From an uncultured Clostridium sp. (GTDB taxonomy: Bacteria; Bacillota_I; Bacilli_A; RF39; UBA660), in NCBI GenBank assembly GCA_947427095.1, contig CANEGO010000008.1, positions 1-57,369 of the forward strand: a stretch of DNA of 57,369 nucleotides. Direction: 5' to 3'. The number at the start of each line of letters is the position of its first letter. The first letter of the stretch is position 1. The position numbers were made by a program, and so were the translations under genes. Shown here piece by piece: positions 36,156 through 44,683 of the stretch. The notes under the pieces are model-generated. The model saw only the letters and a list, made by a program, of their open reading frames with translations, ran no database searches and was not told the DNA's origin.

Positions 36156-37043
36156 ATGATAGATGATATAAATGATTATATCAATTACATATATATTGAA
36201 AAGAAGTTAAGTAATAATACTAAAGAAGCTTACTTAAATGACCTTCTTTCTTTTGATGATTACAATAACCATAAGCCAGCAAAAAGAGTATCATCTGATA
36301 ACATTACGTCTTTTATAGATCATTTATCTGATATTGGTGAAAAAGATAAGTCTATTGCTAGAAAGCTAGTTAGTATAAGGACGTTTTTTGACTACTTAAT
36401 GATGAGAAAAGAAATAGATACTAATCCCTGCGAAAAGATTTCGTCACCTAAATTAAAAAAGTCTCTTCCTGTTACTTTGAATGAGGAAGAGGTAAGTATG
36501 CTTTTGGAATTTACTCCAACTTGCGCTAGGGAATACCGTAATAAAGCAATGATTGAGCTTATGTACGCATGTGGTCTTAGGGTTAGTGAATTAGTTAATT
36601 TAGAAATTAATGATATTAATTTATCTGATAACTACGTTCGCATTTTTGGTAAGGGTAAAAAAGAAAGAATAGTCCCAATGGCAGACGTTACTTGTGACAT
36701 CTTAAAAAGTTACATAACGGTTTATAGGCAATCTCTTATGAAAGGTTATTTAACTGATAAAGTTTTTATAAGCAGTTATGGAAAAGGCATTACTAGGCAG
36801 GGCTTTTTTAAGATTTTAAAGAATATTGCTGATGAAAGAGGAATAAAAAAGAATTTTTCTCCTCACACACTAAGACACTCTTTTGCAACTCATTTGCTAG
36901 AACATGGAGCAGATTTAAGATCAATCGGTGAAATGCTTGGTCACGAAAATATAAAAACAACTCAGATTTATACACATTTATCAAATAATAAAAAGAGAAA
37001 GGATTACGATGAGTTTCATCCACGTAATAAAAGGGGATTATAA
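36156..37043 (+). CDS. xerD: Tyrosine recombinase XerC/XerD
   Basis: 295 aa, normal size. SAM-like N-terminal domain (YINYIYIEKKLSNNTKEAYLNDL) then the catalytic domain with Arg in ACGLRVSELVNL, Lys in GKGKKERIVPM, HTLRHSFATHLLEHGADLRSIGEMLGH and the Tyr of TTQIYTHL. It resolves chromosome dimers at dif during division. The start at 36156 follows AGGTGAT; the ATG at 36111 is the promoter -35 region. Whether it is XerC or XerD is not certain; the helical pattern fits XerD. The phosphohexomutase starts one base after its stop. Confidence 0.93.
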   Translation: MIDDINDYINYIYIEKKLSNNTKEAYLNDLLSFDDYNNHKPAKRVSSDNITSFIDHLSDIGEKDKSIARKLVSIRTFFDYLMMRKEIDTNPCEKISSPKLKKSLPVTLNEEEVSMLLEFTPTCAREYRNKAMIELMYACGLRVSELVNLEINDINLSDNYVRIFGKGKKERIVPMADVTCDILKSYITVYRQSLMKGYLTDKVFISSYGKGITRQGFFKILKNIADERGIKKNFSPHTLRHSFATHLLEHGADLRSIGEMLGHENIKTTQIYTHLSNNKKRKDYDEFHPRNKRGL

Positions 37044-37044
37044 A

Positions 37045-38388
37045 ATGAATATTTCAAAAGATATTTTTAGAAGTTATGACATTAGAGGAATATATGAAAA
37101 AGAACTAACGAATGATTTAGCGTATTTAATTGGTAAAGCATTTGGTACGCTAGCAGATAAAACGGTAATAGTTGGTCATGATGCAAGAACGTCTTCCAAC
37201 GCTTTAAATACCAATTTTATTAAAGGTTTAATTGAAACTGGTGCAGAGGTAATCGATTTAGGTTTAGTTACTACTCCAATGCTTTATTACGCTAGAGAAT
37301 TATTTAACCAGCCGTATGCTGTTATGATAACTGCTAGTCATTGTGCTAAAGAATATAATGGTTTTAAGCTTTGTGATAAAGATGGTTCTATGTATGGAGA
37401 TAAGATTAAAGATTTTTTAAATCTTGTTTTAAGTGGTAAATTTAAAACCGGAAAAGGAATAGTAAAACCATATGATATAACGTTTGATTACAAGAAGCTA
37501 ATGGTTGATAAAATAAAATTAGGACCTAGAAATTTAAGGGTAGTAGTAGATTGTGGTAATGGGACAACGTCTTATTATAATCCAGAAATTTTAAAAGATT
37601 TAGGAGTGGATGTTATTCCTCTTTACTGTGAATCTAATCCATTATTTCCAAATCATATCCCGGATCCGGCGGTAGAAGAAAACATGTTTGATTTAGAAGA
37701 AAAAGTAAAAGAAGAAAAAGCTGATTTAGGAATAGCTTTTGATGGTGATGGAGATAGAATTGGTATTGTAGATGAAAAAGGAAATCTTGTTAAGACGGAT
37801 ATGTTTATGTTAATTATATGGAAGGCGATATATAAAACTTGTAAAAATAAAACTGCCTCCTTTGACGTTAAATGTTCTAAAGCACTTAAAGAATCCCTAG
37901 AAAATCTAGGCCTTAAAACCATGTTTAACCGAACGGGACATTCCTACTTAAAAAAAGCTATAAAAGAAAATAATTATGATTTTGCAGGAGAGTTTTCTGG
38001 CCACGTTTGTTTTAATGATGAATTTTATGGATACGACGATGCTTTATATGCCGCGGGAAGACTTCTTAGAATTTTGTCTAATACTAATATGAACGTATCC
38101 GATTATTTTGATGATGTTCCAAAATATGTTACATCCCCTGAAGAATACATTGAAGTTGGGGAAGAAAATAAAGATAAAATAGTTAATAAGGTTCTTAATT
38201 ATGCAAAAGACAAAGGATATGAGGTAATAGATATTGACGGGGTTAGAATTGAATATGATGGTGGGTTTGGCTTGGTTAGAAAATCTAATACTTCTCCTTG
38301 TTTAACCGTTAGGTTTGAAGGAAAAACTAAAGAAGAAATGGAAAGCCATAGACTAGAAATAATGAAGATAATCAATGATGAACTGTAA
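37045..38388 (+). CDS. Phosphomannomutase/phosphoglucomutase
   Basis: 447 aa alpha-D-phosphohexomutase. FRSYDIRGIYEKEL opens domain 1, ITASHCAKEYNGFKL carries the phosphoserine (the family usually has TASHNPxxYNG, here with CAKE), and DGDGDRIGIVDEKG binds Mg. GEFSGHVCF is the sugar-binding loop, and the C-terminal RKSNTSPCLTVRFEG block binds phosphate. It interconverts hexose 1- and 6-phosphates for surface glycan or glycolipid synthesis. The start at 37045 lies behind AAGGGGATT and one base after the xerD stop, so it is cotranscribed. Confidence 0.9.
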   Translation: MNISKDIFRSYDIRGIYEKELTNDLAYLIGKAFGTLADKTVIVGHDARTSSNALNTNFIKGLIETGAEVIDLGLVTTPMLYYARELFNQPYAVMITASHCAKEYNGFKLCDKDGSMYGDKIKDFLNLVLSGKFKTGKGIVKPYDITFDYKKLMVDKIKLGPRNLRVVVDCGNGTTSYYNPEILKDLGVDVIPLYCESNPLFPNHIPDPAVEENMFDLEEKVKEEKADLGIAFDGDGDRIGIVDEKGNLVKTDMFMLIIWKAIYKTCKNKTASFDVKCSKALKESLENLGLKTMFNRTGHSYLKKAIKENNYDFAGEFSGHVCFNDEFYGYDDALYAAGRLLRILSNTNMNVSDYFDDVPKYVTSPEEYIEVGEENKDKIVNKVLNYAKDKGYEVIDIDGVRIEYDGGFGLVRKSNTSPCLTVRFEGKTKEEMESHRLEIMKIINDEL

Positions 38389-38423
38389 AAAAATAAGATT
38401 TTTAGTGAAAATCTTATTTTTTT
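38387..38423 (+). terminator. Terminator after the phosphohexomutase
   Basis: AAAAAAATAAGATTTT at 38387-38402 pairs with AAAATCTTATTTTTTT at 38408-38423; 16 bp with a 5-nt loop. Confidence 0.85.
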
Positions 38424-38430
38424 TGGATAA

Positions 38431-38459
38431 TTGAAAAAACATATTAATTGTGATATAAT
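38431..38459 (+). promoter_or_regulatory. Promoter for the HigA-like gene
   Basis: TTGAAA at 38431-38436, 17-bp spacer, TATAAT at 38454-38459 with extended TGA: one of the best matches in the window. Confidence 0.8.
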
Positions 38460-38487
38460 ACGGCACATATTAAGGAGAAATAAAATT

Positions 38488-38940
38488 ATGAATAAAATAA
38501 ACCAAATTCCAAATCCGGGGATCGGAAAAATGATTGATATTTTAATGAAAATTAATGATAAAAATATAGAATATTTAGCTTATAAAACAGAAAAGTTACC
38601 GATTTTAGTTATTAATATAATAAATGGAAAATTAGCGACAGATGAAAAATTTATAGAAAGTGTATGTAATTTATTTAATGTTGACCAAGAAACATTTTAT
38701 TATTTAGTAAGATATTACAATAGTTTGGATATAACGTTACCAAAAGTTGTTAAACATAAACTTTTACTATCATATTCATTGGAGTTATTATTTGATTTTG
38801 AAAAAGAAAAAATTAGTAGTAAATTTAATTTTAAAGAATATGAAGATGAATTTAGTTTAGATGAAGCATATGATACGTTTTCAGAAGCAGGAAGCAAATA
38901 TTTTATTAATGATAAAAAAACTCATTTGAGGGGTAAATAA
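38488..38940 (+). CDS. XRE/HigA-like helix-turn-helix protein, 150 aa
   Basis: Residues about 28-72 (IEYLAYKTEKLPILVINIINGK, then FIESVCNLFNVDQETFYYLV) look like the HigA/VapI type of XRE fold: a helix-turn-helix followed by a segment that in antitoxins reads as age-of-residence fw.nLq. The rest is charged helix. AAGGAG precedes the ATG at 38488; the ATG at 38431 would overlap the promoter. No HigB-type toxin frame is next to it, so it is more likely a lone regulator. Confidence 0.55.
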   Translation: MNKINQIPNPGIGKMIDILMKINDKNIEYLAYKTEKLPILVINIINGKLATDEKFIESVCNLFNVDQETFYYLVRYYNSLDITLPKVVKHKLLLSYSLELLFDFEKEKISSKFNFKEYEDEFSLDEAYDTFSEAGSKYFINDKKTHLRGK

Positions 38941-39062
38941 TTATGGAAAAAAGAAAGATGGTAATTATTTCATTATTAAAGAAAGTATAGGATGGGTAAC
39001 ATATAACTAAAAAATTAATTTTAAATCATTTTAAAGCATATAATTCGCTAGGAGGGATATTT

Positions 39063-39827
39063 ATGCCAAATAGTACGTTATATGCTTTTATTTTGTCTTT
39101 TATAGCAGGTATATCAACCGTTATAGGAGCCCTAATTATATACTTTGATAAAAATAAAGATAACAAAATAGTAACAGTTAGTCTATCTTTTGCAGCGGGG
39201 GTTATGATATGTGTTTCACTAACAGATTTGCTTCCAAATTGTTTTAATATGGTTTTAAACGTTAGTAATATTTTTCCAAGATTAATACTAACTCTAATAT
39301 TTATGGTTATTGGTGTAATTATATCCATGCTAATTGATAAATACCTTCCTAGTGAGTATGAAAGCAAAGATAATAAAGGATTATATAAAATCGGAATAAT
39401 AAGCATGGTTGCAATTATTCTTCATAATATTCCGGAAGGTATTGCAACGTTTATTACGTCTTCAAATAATTTAAAACTAGGTATTACCCTAACATTTGCA
39501 ATCGCACTTCATAATATTCCGGAAGGTATATCAATTGCCGTTCCAATATATCATTCTACTAAAAATAAGTTAAAAGCTATAATGTATGCTTTATTATCAG
39601 GAATGAGTGAGGTTTTAGGAAGCATACTTGCATACCTTTTTTTAGCGCCTTTTATAAATGATCATATAATGGCAGGTTTATATGCGATAATAGCAGGTAT
39701 AATGATACATATATCTATTTATGAATTACTTCCAGGTGCTTATAAAGATAGTACTTTAAAGAAGGTTATAAAATACTTCTTAATAGGTTTTATTATAATG
39801 ATAATTAGTCATTTGCTTATGAGTTAA
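39063..39827 (+). CDS. zupT: ZIP family metal transporter (ZupT-like)
   Basis: 254 aa, about eight membrane helices. Two HNIPEG motifs (residues about 121-126 and 147-152) are the metal-binding helices 4 and 5 of the ZIP family. It imports Zn2+ and probably other divalent metals. It begins FILSFIAGISTVIGALIIYF, and AAGVMICVSLTDLLP is the family helix-2/3 segment. AGGAGG precedes the start. Downstream is an AraC-type regulator with its own promoter; no metal-response site is apparent. Confidence 0.93.
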   Translation: MPNSTLYAFILSFIAGISTVIGALIIYFDKNKDNKIVTVSLSFAAGVMICVSLTDLLPNCFNMVLNVSNIFPRLILTLIFMVIGVIISMLIDKYLPSEYESKDNKGLYKIGIISMVAIILHNIPEGIATFITSSNNLKLGITLTFAIALHNIPEGISIAVPIYHSTKNKLKAIMYALLSGMSEVLGSILAYLFLAPFINDHIMAGLYAIIAGIMIHISIYELLPGAYKDSTLKKVIKYFLIGFIIMIISHLLMS

Positions 39828-39831
39828 ACCG

Positions 39832-39840
39832 TGTTATAAT
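39832..39840 (+). promoter_or_regulatory. Extended -10 promoter for the AraC-type regulator
   Basis: TGTTATAAT at 39832-39840, 23 bases before the chosen start. It overlaps the region just after the zupT stop. Confidence 0.6.
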
Positions 39841-39862
39841 AATTAGCAAGGAAATGAGCTTT

Positions 39863-40675
39863 ATGAACTATGAATTATTAAATAATATAATAAAATATTT
39901 AGAAGAAAATTTAACAAATGATATAGATATTAAAAAACTATCTAAAAGTCTTGGATTAAATGATTTTATCATGCAAAGAGTATTTGCTATTGTAACTAAT
40001 ATAACAATTAGTGAATACATAAGAAAAAGAAGATTATCACTAGCTTTTGAGGAACTTAAATTAACTGATAATAAAATAATAGATATAGCCTTAAAATATG
40101 GTTATGATTCACATATTTCTTTTTCAAGAAGCTTTAAAAAAGAATTTAAAATAACACCTAGTGATTTAAGAAAATCAAAAGAGGAAAATTATAAATTATT
40201 TCCTAGAATAAAATTTGGAAGTGAATTTCAAAGTAAAAATATAATTAATTACGTAATTAAAAAAATAAATGATAAAACCATTTATGGGCGAAGTGTAAAG
40301 GCTAAAACCTTTGATGATTTACACTATAAGATAAGAAAATTATATAACGAGTTTAGAGAAGATGGTACTTATGAACGATTTTTAAAAAGTGGATACTATG
40401 CTTTGACATATTATAATAATGATCCTTTAATATACCTAGTTGGAAGTAAGCTAAAAGCTAACAATCTTGATAAGTATGACGTAAAAAAAGGAAAATATGC
40501 TATATTCGAAGTAGGTACTAAAAATCAAAAAGATATCATTAAAACAATTAAATTTATAAACGAAATATGGTGTGGTTCTTCTAAACTAGAGGTTACTGAT
40601 GACCCATACATAGAAAGTTATACAGAAGATAATTGTTATATATATGTTCCGCTAGACAAAAGAAAGAAAATATGA
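39863..40675 (+). CDS. AraC-family regulator with GyrI-like effector domain
   Basis: 270 aa. Two helix-turn-helix units occupy the N-terminus (DIDIKKLSKSLGLNDFIMQRVF, then KIIDIALKYGYDSHISFSRSFKKEFKITPSDLRKS, the AraC signature). The rest resembles GyrI-like/SOUL-type small-molecule binding domains (YALTYYNNDPLIYLVG, YDVKKGKYAIFEV, YIYVPL). This plan is that of Rob/BltR-like multidrug regulators. ATG at 39863 is chosen as AAGGAA lies ten bases upstream; 39854 directly abuts it. Confidence 0.88.
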   Translation: MNYELLNNIIKYLEENLTNDIDIKKLSKSLGLNDFIMQRVFAIVTNITISEYIRKRRLSLAFEELKLTDNKIIDIALKYGYDSHISFSRSFKKEFKITPSDLRKSKEENYKLFPRIKFGSEFQSKNIINYVIKKINDKTIYGRSVKAKTFDDLHYKIRKLYNEFREDGTYERFLKSGYYALTYYNNDPLIYLVGSKLKANNLDKYDVKKGKYAIFEVGTKNQKDIIKTIKFINEIWCGSSKLEVTDDPYIESYTEDNCYIYVPLDKRKKI

Positions 40676-40681
40676 TATAGT
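40653..40681 (+). promoter_or_regulatory. Promoter for the 40708 gene
   Basis: TAGACA at 40653-40658, 17-bp spacer, TATAGT at 40676-40681 with extended TGA. The -35 lies within the end of the AraC-type gene. Confidence 0.6.
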
Positions 40682-40707
40682 ATCTACCAACAAAAGGGGG
40701 AAAATAT

Positions 40708-41466
40708 ATGAACAACAAATTTATAGTCATTAATGATAAGGCGGTTATTGTAGATGAAAATGCTAATATCACAGTAATTAATTATCAAGATAACATACAA
40801 AAATTATTACAAAAAGAAAACCAGCTAAAAGAAATAGAAGACTTAAACTTAGAAGTAAGGGAAAAAATAGCTAAGTTAAGTAATCAAAACACAAGCTTAT
40901 TAGACGTTTTTATGCCATTAATTATTGATGCGGGTGTAATAACTATCGTGCCTTTTTTATATAATCTTTGTACTAATTGGCAAGGCGCAGAAATAACTCA
41001 ATCGATTTTTGGGGACATACGGTCTGACTTAGCATTTACAATTTCAAATGCAATTATGTTTACACCACTTTGCTTTTGGTTATCGTATCGTACATTAAAA
41101 CAAAAATCTAACGATATAAATAAGTTGAATGCTTTAAAGGCAATGGAAATATACATAGATAACAAATTAAAGGAAGAATTAATAAGATTAGATGAATTAA
41201 AAAAGGATAATAGTTGCTCTAATTTATATACAGACTCAGAAGAAATCGTCGTAGAGCGTGATGATGAATTCTTTGATGAATTTAATAAACGAAGTGGTTT
41301 GTATTATGCTACTGGATATAAACAATTGAAATATGAAAAATATGCAAAAAAGGGTATTTTAGATAAAAAATTATCAAAATATTATACAGATGAAGAAGTA
41401 AAAGAAGTAAAAGGAATATTAAAAGAATTAAATTATAATAAAAAAAGAAACAAAACTGATATATGA
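40708..41466 (+). CDS. Membrane protein with coiled coil, 252 aa
   Basis: Not recognised. A small N-terminal strand region (FIVINDKAVIVDENANITVI) is followed by a short coiled coil (KLLQKENQLKEIEDLNLEVREKIAKL), two membrane helices (about residues 68-86 and 110-128), and a C-terminal coiled-coil and charged region. AAGGGGGAA precedes the start. It stands alone between the AraC-type regulator and the ABC operon. A terminator covers its stop. Confidence 0.65.
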   Translation: MNNKFIVINDKAVIVDENANITVINYQDNIQKLLQKENQLKEIEDLNLEVREKIAKLSNQNTSLLDVFMPLIIDAGVITIVPFLYNLCTNWQGAEITQSIFGDIRSDLAFTISNAIMFTPLCFWLSYRTLKQKSNDINKLNALKAMEIYIDNKLKEELIRLDELKKDNSCSNLYTDSEEIVVERDDEFFDEFNKRSGLYYATGYKQLKYEKYAKKGILDKKLSKYYTDEEVKEVKGILKELNYNKKRNKTDI

Positions 41467-41480
41467 TTTGTTTCTTTTTT
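41441..41480 (+). terminator. Terminator over the stop of the 40708 gene
   Basis: AAAAAAGAAACAAA at 41441-41454 pairs perfectly with TTTGTTTCTTTTTT at 41467-41480. Confidence 0.8.
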
Positions 41481-41492
41481 TATACTTTTAAT

Positions 41493-41501
41493 TGCTAAAA
41501 T
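41493..41501 (+). promoter_or_regulatory. Extended -10 promoter for the ABC-GNAT-nitroreductase operon
   Basis: TGCTAAAAT at 41493-41501, 17 bases before the ABC start codon. No good -35 at standard spacing. Confidence 0.5.
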
Positions 41502-41517
41502 TATATTGGTGATGTAA

Positions 41518-43206
41518 ATGATTAAAAGATATTATAATATTTGTAAAAAAACAAAATGGGTGCTTTATTTCTTTTTGTTATGTTTAATTATTTTAGGCGT
41601 ATTAGATTTAATTTTACCAATTTATGCATCTAAAATAATTGATTATTTAACTATTAAAAATTTAAATATGTTTGTTAAAACGCTTATTATCTTAACAACT
41701 CTTTTTTTAGTAACAAACGTGTTTTCGTATTTTGCAAAAAAATTATATTCGGTATTTTTTAGAGAAACATTTATAGATATTCATAAGATGATTATAAATA
41801 AATTATATGATTATAATGATGAGTTAATAAACATTCCAAAAGGTAAAATAATTGGTACAACTAACATAGATGCCATTAACATAGCAGAAATGCCTGATTA
41901 TGTGTTTAACGTTTTATTTAACTTTTTACTAATAATATGTATGTTAATATTTTTTATGAAAATTAGTTTAATACTCGGTATTATTCTTTTAATTATAGTT
42001 ATTATATACATGGTTTTAGCAAATAAACTAACAAAGAAAGAAGCATATTACTTTAGAGGGCAAAGAGGTTATCAAGACAAGCTAACTAGTTTACTTGCTC
42101 AAACATTAACCGGTATAAGAGAGATAAAAACTTTTAATATGAAATCTGGTTTAAATAAAAAATATGATACCTTAAGGCGAGGATGGAAAGAAAAGTATAT
42201 GTTAAAAAGAAAGTACGTAATAGCACATCAAGTTCATTTAAAGTACATAACTTATGTATCAAGGATTATTTTATACGTAGTATCAGCATATCTTTTATTT
42301 AATGATAAAATAACGGTAGGTATAATAATTTTACTTATAACTTATTTTAATAATATTTTTTCATATGCATCTTCTTTAGTAAGTGACGTATCAACCGTCA
42401 GAAATTATAATATATCGTTAGATAGGGTATGTAATCTATTAGAAAACGGTAACGAAAAAGATGTATATGGAAGTTTTAATAATAATTACATTGATGGTAA
42501 AGTACTATTTAAAAATGTATCTTTTTCTTATAAAGATATTAAGGCCATTAAGAATATTAGTTTTGAATCTAATCCCAATAAGATAACCGTTATAGTAGGT
42601 AAAACAGGAAGTGGTAAAACAACTATCTTTAACATACTATTAAGATTATATAAACCTGATAAAGGATATGTTACCATAGATGATATAAAAATAGACGAAT
42701 ATACTAAAGAAGTTTATTATAATAATGTATCCGTAGTTAACCAGGAAAGCTTTTTATTTAACATGAGTATCAAAGATAACTTATCCATGATCAACAAAGA
42801 TATTAATAAACAAATAGAAGTATGTAAAAGAGTAGGAATACATGATTTAATAGTTAAACTGCCTAAAGGCTATGACACCATTTTAAGCGAGAATGCGGGT
42901 AATTTATCAGGAGGGCAGAAAAGACTACTATCTCTTGCTAAAACCCTTTTAACAGGCTCTGAAATACTTTTATTTGATGAAGTAACATCATCGCTTGATC
43001 CAGGAACTACCAAAGAGATAATAAAAGTGTTAAAAGATCTTAAAAAAGACCATACAATAATTATTATTACTCATAAAGAAGAGATGATGAAAATAGCGGA
43101 TGAACTAATTATATTAAGTAAAGGAAGAATAGTAGAAAAAGGAAATTATAAAAGTTTAATAAATAACGTTCATCTTAAAAATTTAATTGGAAAAGAGAGT
43201 AAATAA
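41518..43206 (+). CDS. ABC exporter, fused membrane and ATPase domains
   Basis: 562 aa: six membrane helices then a complete ATPase domain. Walker A GKTGSGKTTIFN, signature LSGGQKRLLSL, Walker B ILLFDEVTSSLD and ITHKEEM with the H-loop His are all canonical, so it can act as a homodimer. No peptidase C39 domain. GGTGATGTAA is the likely ribosome binding site. Its TAA overlaps the ATG of the GNAT gene (TAATG), followed by a nitroreductase, making a three-gene coupled operon. Co-occurrence with modifying enzymes hints at export of a modified small molecule or self-protection; inference. Confidence 0.9.
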   Translation: MIKRYYNICKKTKWVLYFFLLCLIILGVLDLILPIYASKIIDYLTIKNLNMFVKTLIILTTLFLVTNVFSYFAKKLYSVFFRETFIDIHKMIINKLYDYNDELINIPKGKIIGTTNIDAINIAEMPDYVFNVLFNFLLIICMLIFFMKISLILGIILLIIVIIYMVLANKLTKKEAYYFRGQRGYQDKLTSLLAQTLTGIREIKTFNMKSGLNKKYDTLRRGWKEKYMLKRKYVIAHQVHLKYITYVSRIILYVVSAYLLFNDKITVGIIILLITYFNNIFSYASSLVSDVSTVRNYNISLDRVCNLLENGNEKDVYGSFNNNYIDGKVLFKNVSFSYKDIKAIKNISFESNPNKITVIVGKTGSGKTTIFNILLRLYKPDKGYVTIDDIKIDEYTKEVYYNNVSVVNQESFLFNMSIKDNLSMINKDINKQIEVCKRVGIHDLIVKLPKGYDTILSENAGNLSGGQKRLLSLAKTLLTGSEILLFDEVTSSLDPGTTKEIIKVLKDLKKDHTIIIITHKEEMMKIADELIILSKGRIVEKGNYKSLINNVHLKNLIGKESK

Positions 43207-43805
43207 TGGAATTAACTTATGAGAAAATAAATAAAGATAACATACGATTAGCTTCTATTATCCAGTATGAAATATTTCCTAATTCTAGTGCTTATACAAA
43301 ATACCTAAAACAAATAAATGGTGATAAGAAAGTGTCCGTAGATTATTTAGTTTACTGTAAACTAAATCCTATTGGAATAATAGGATTATATGAGCAAGAT
43401 GGTGATAAAACAAGTATTTGGCTTAGCTATTTTGGATTATTAAAACAATACAGAAATAAAGGTTATGGCAAAAGAATGCTTAGTGATGTTATAGAAATTG
43501 CTAAGCATTATAACAAAAAATATTTAAGATTATATACATACGAAGTTTGGAATAGCGTTGCGCAAGACTTTTATAAAAAGCATATGCAATTAGAAGAATA
43601 TTACACCAATAAAAATGATAATCAAATTGATATATTAGAAGGAAAACCTAAAATATTTAGTTATAGTTTAACCGGTGATAAAATAAAACCATGGAATAAT
43701 AAATATATTGGTCTTAACTTAGATGATAAAGAGCATTTTAAAAGTGTTGAATTAATGATAAAAGATGGTATTATAAAGGAAGATAAAAATGGAAACAATA
43801 GATAG
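43206..43805 (+). CDS. GNAT-family N-acetyltransferase
   Basis: 199 aa. LKQYRNKGYGKRML is the acetyl-CoA pyrophosphate-binding motif A (Q/R-x-x-G-x-G/A), and FYKKHMQLEEYY is the typical late helix-strand segment. Roughly 55 extra residues follow the core (about 145-199). It coenzyme-A-acetylates an unknown substrate. The start overlaps the ABC stop by one base, and the nitroreductase starts 17 bases inside its end, so the three proteins are translated in series. Confidence 0.85.
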   Translation: MELTYEKINKDNIRLASIIQYEIFPNSSAYTKYLKQINGDKKVSVDYLVYCKLNPIGIIGLYEQDGDKTSIWLSYFGLLKQYRNKGYGKRMLSDVIEIAKHYNKKYLRLYTYEVWNSVAQDFYKKHMQLEEYYTNKNDNQIDILEGKPKIFSYSLTGDKIKPWNNKYIGLNLDDKEHFKSVELMIKDGIIKEDKNGNNR

Positions 43806-44352
43806 TATAAAAACAAGGTGGAGTAACTATAAATATAAAAATAAAGATATTTCAAAAGATATTATAGAAGACATATTAAATTGTGGTAGACTTGCTCCTT
43901 CAGCTAAGAATAGACAACCCTGGTACTTTGTAGTTACAACTGGTAATACAAAAGACGAAATTACAAACATAATGATTGATAAAGCTAAAAGAATTACTGA
44001 TAAAGATGAAATAAAAAGAATAGGTCATCCGTGTAGTCTTTTATCAACGGCAAGAACAATAAAAAAAGTTCCTGTATTAATTTTAATATTTAGACCAAAT
44101 GATAAAGCTTGGGCTAAAGGAGATAGATTATCACTTGGTGCGTGTATAGAAAACATGTGTTTAAGAGCAACTGAGTTAGGTATTGGTTCTTTATGGATAT
44201 TAGATACCATATATGTTAAAAAAGAAATAGAAAAAATTACTAACCACGAAGACATGGAATTAGCATGTGGCTTATTACTAGGCTATCCAGATCAAAAGCC
44301 AAGAAAAAAGATTAGAAAGAAGTTAAAAGACATGATGGAGTGGCAAATATAA
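43789..44352 (+). CDS. Nitroreductase-family flavoprotein
   Basis: 187 aa. RWSNYKYKNKDISKDIIEDILNCGRLAPSAKNRQPWYFVV is the FMN-binding opening (usually RxSxRxF, here RWSNYKY), and LSLGACIENMCLRATELGIGSLWI plus ACGLLLGYPDQKPRKKIRK complete the fold. Such enzymes reduce nitro groups, quinones or enones with NAD(P)H. AAGGAAG lies ahead of the ATG within the GNAT gene. Its stop overlaps the start of a short truncated frame at 44352. Confidence 0.88.
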   Translation: METIDSIKTRWSNYKYKNKDISKDIIEDILNCGRLAPSAKNRQPWYFVVTTGNTKDEITNIMIDKAKRITDKDEIKRIGHPCSLLSTARTIKKVPVLILIFRPNDKAWAKGDRLSLGACIENMCLRATELGIGSLWILDTIYVKKEIEKITNHEDMELACGLLLGYPDQKPRKKIRKKLKDMMEWQI

Positions 44353-44417
44353 TGTACGAAATAAAAGAAGTAAAATATATAGATAAATATACAGTTTATA
44401 TGAAAAAAACATTATAA
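44352..44417 (+). pseudogene. Truncated DUF2442-like fragment, 21 codons
   Basis: Starts inside the nitroreductase stop (TAATG) and reads YEIKEVKYIDKYTVYMKKTL before TAA. The opening resembles DUF2442 proteins (xxVKxVKYLDxYxLxLxF), but the rest of the domain is missing. Probably the remains of a fourth operon gene; a tiny real peptide is less likely. Confidence 0.4.
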
Positions 44418-44460
44418 ATTATTTTTTTAGTTTTTAATGACATGTACTTGCAAAATATAA

Positions 44461-44664
44461 TTTAATAAGTATAATATAAATTACTTATTAAAATGGTATT
44501 TAGATAATTATTTAGCTAAAGATTTAGTTAATCCAATTGTTTATAATTATTTAAATAATTATCATAATAAAAAAGAAACTATTGATCATTTTACTTACGT
44601 AGATGATAATAAGATTACTAAAGAAAAGATAATTAAAATAGCAAAAAAAACTGAATCAAATTAA
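44461..44664 (+). pseudogene. Gene remnant without start codon
   Basis: An open stretch reads YLLKWYLDNYLAKDLVNPIV through NYLNNYHNKKETIDHFTYVDD and KITKEKIIKIAKKTESN before TAA. It looks coding but lacks ATG, GTG or TTG with a ribosome binding site; it may be the tail of a decayed gene. Family unknown. Confidence 0.4.
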
Positions 44665-44677
44665 GATTCAGTTTTTT
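44645..44677. terminator. Bidirectional terminator
   Basis: AAAAAACTGAATC at 44645-44657 pairs perfectly with GATTCAGTTTTTT at 44665-44677. It serves the nitroreductase operon and the convergent FkbM gene. Confidence 0.8.
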
Positions 44678-44683
44678 AATAAT

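Noticed and set aside
38488-38940. HigA-like protein as half of a toxin-antitoxin pair
   Set aside because: No toxin-sized frame with a ribosome binding site lies next to it; 38943-38990 codes only for about 15 residues.
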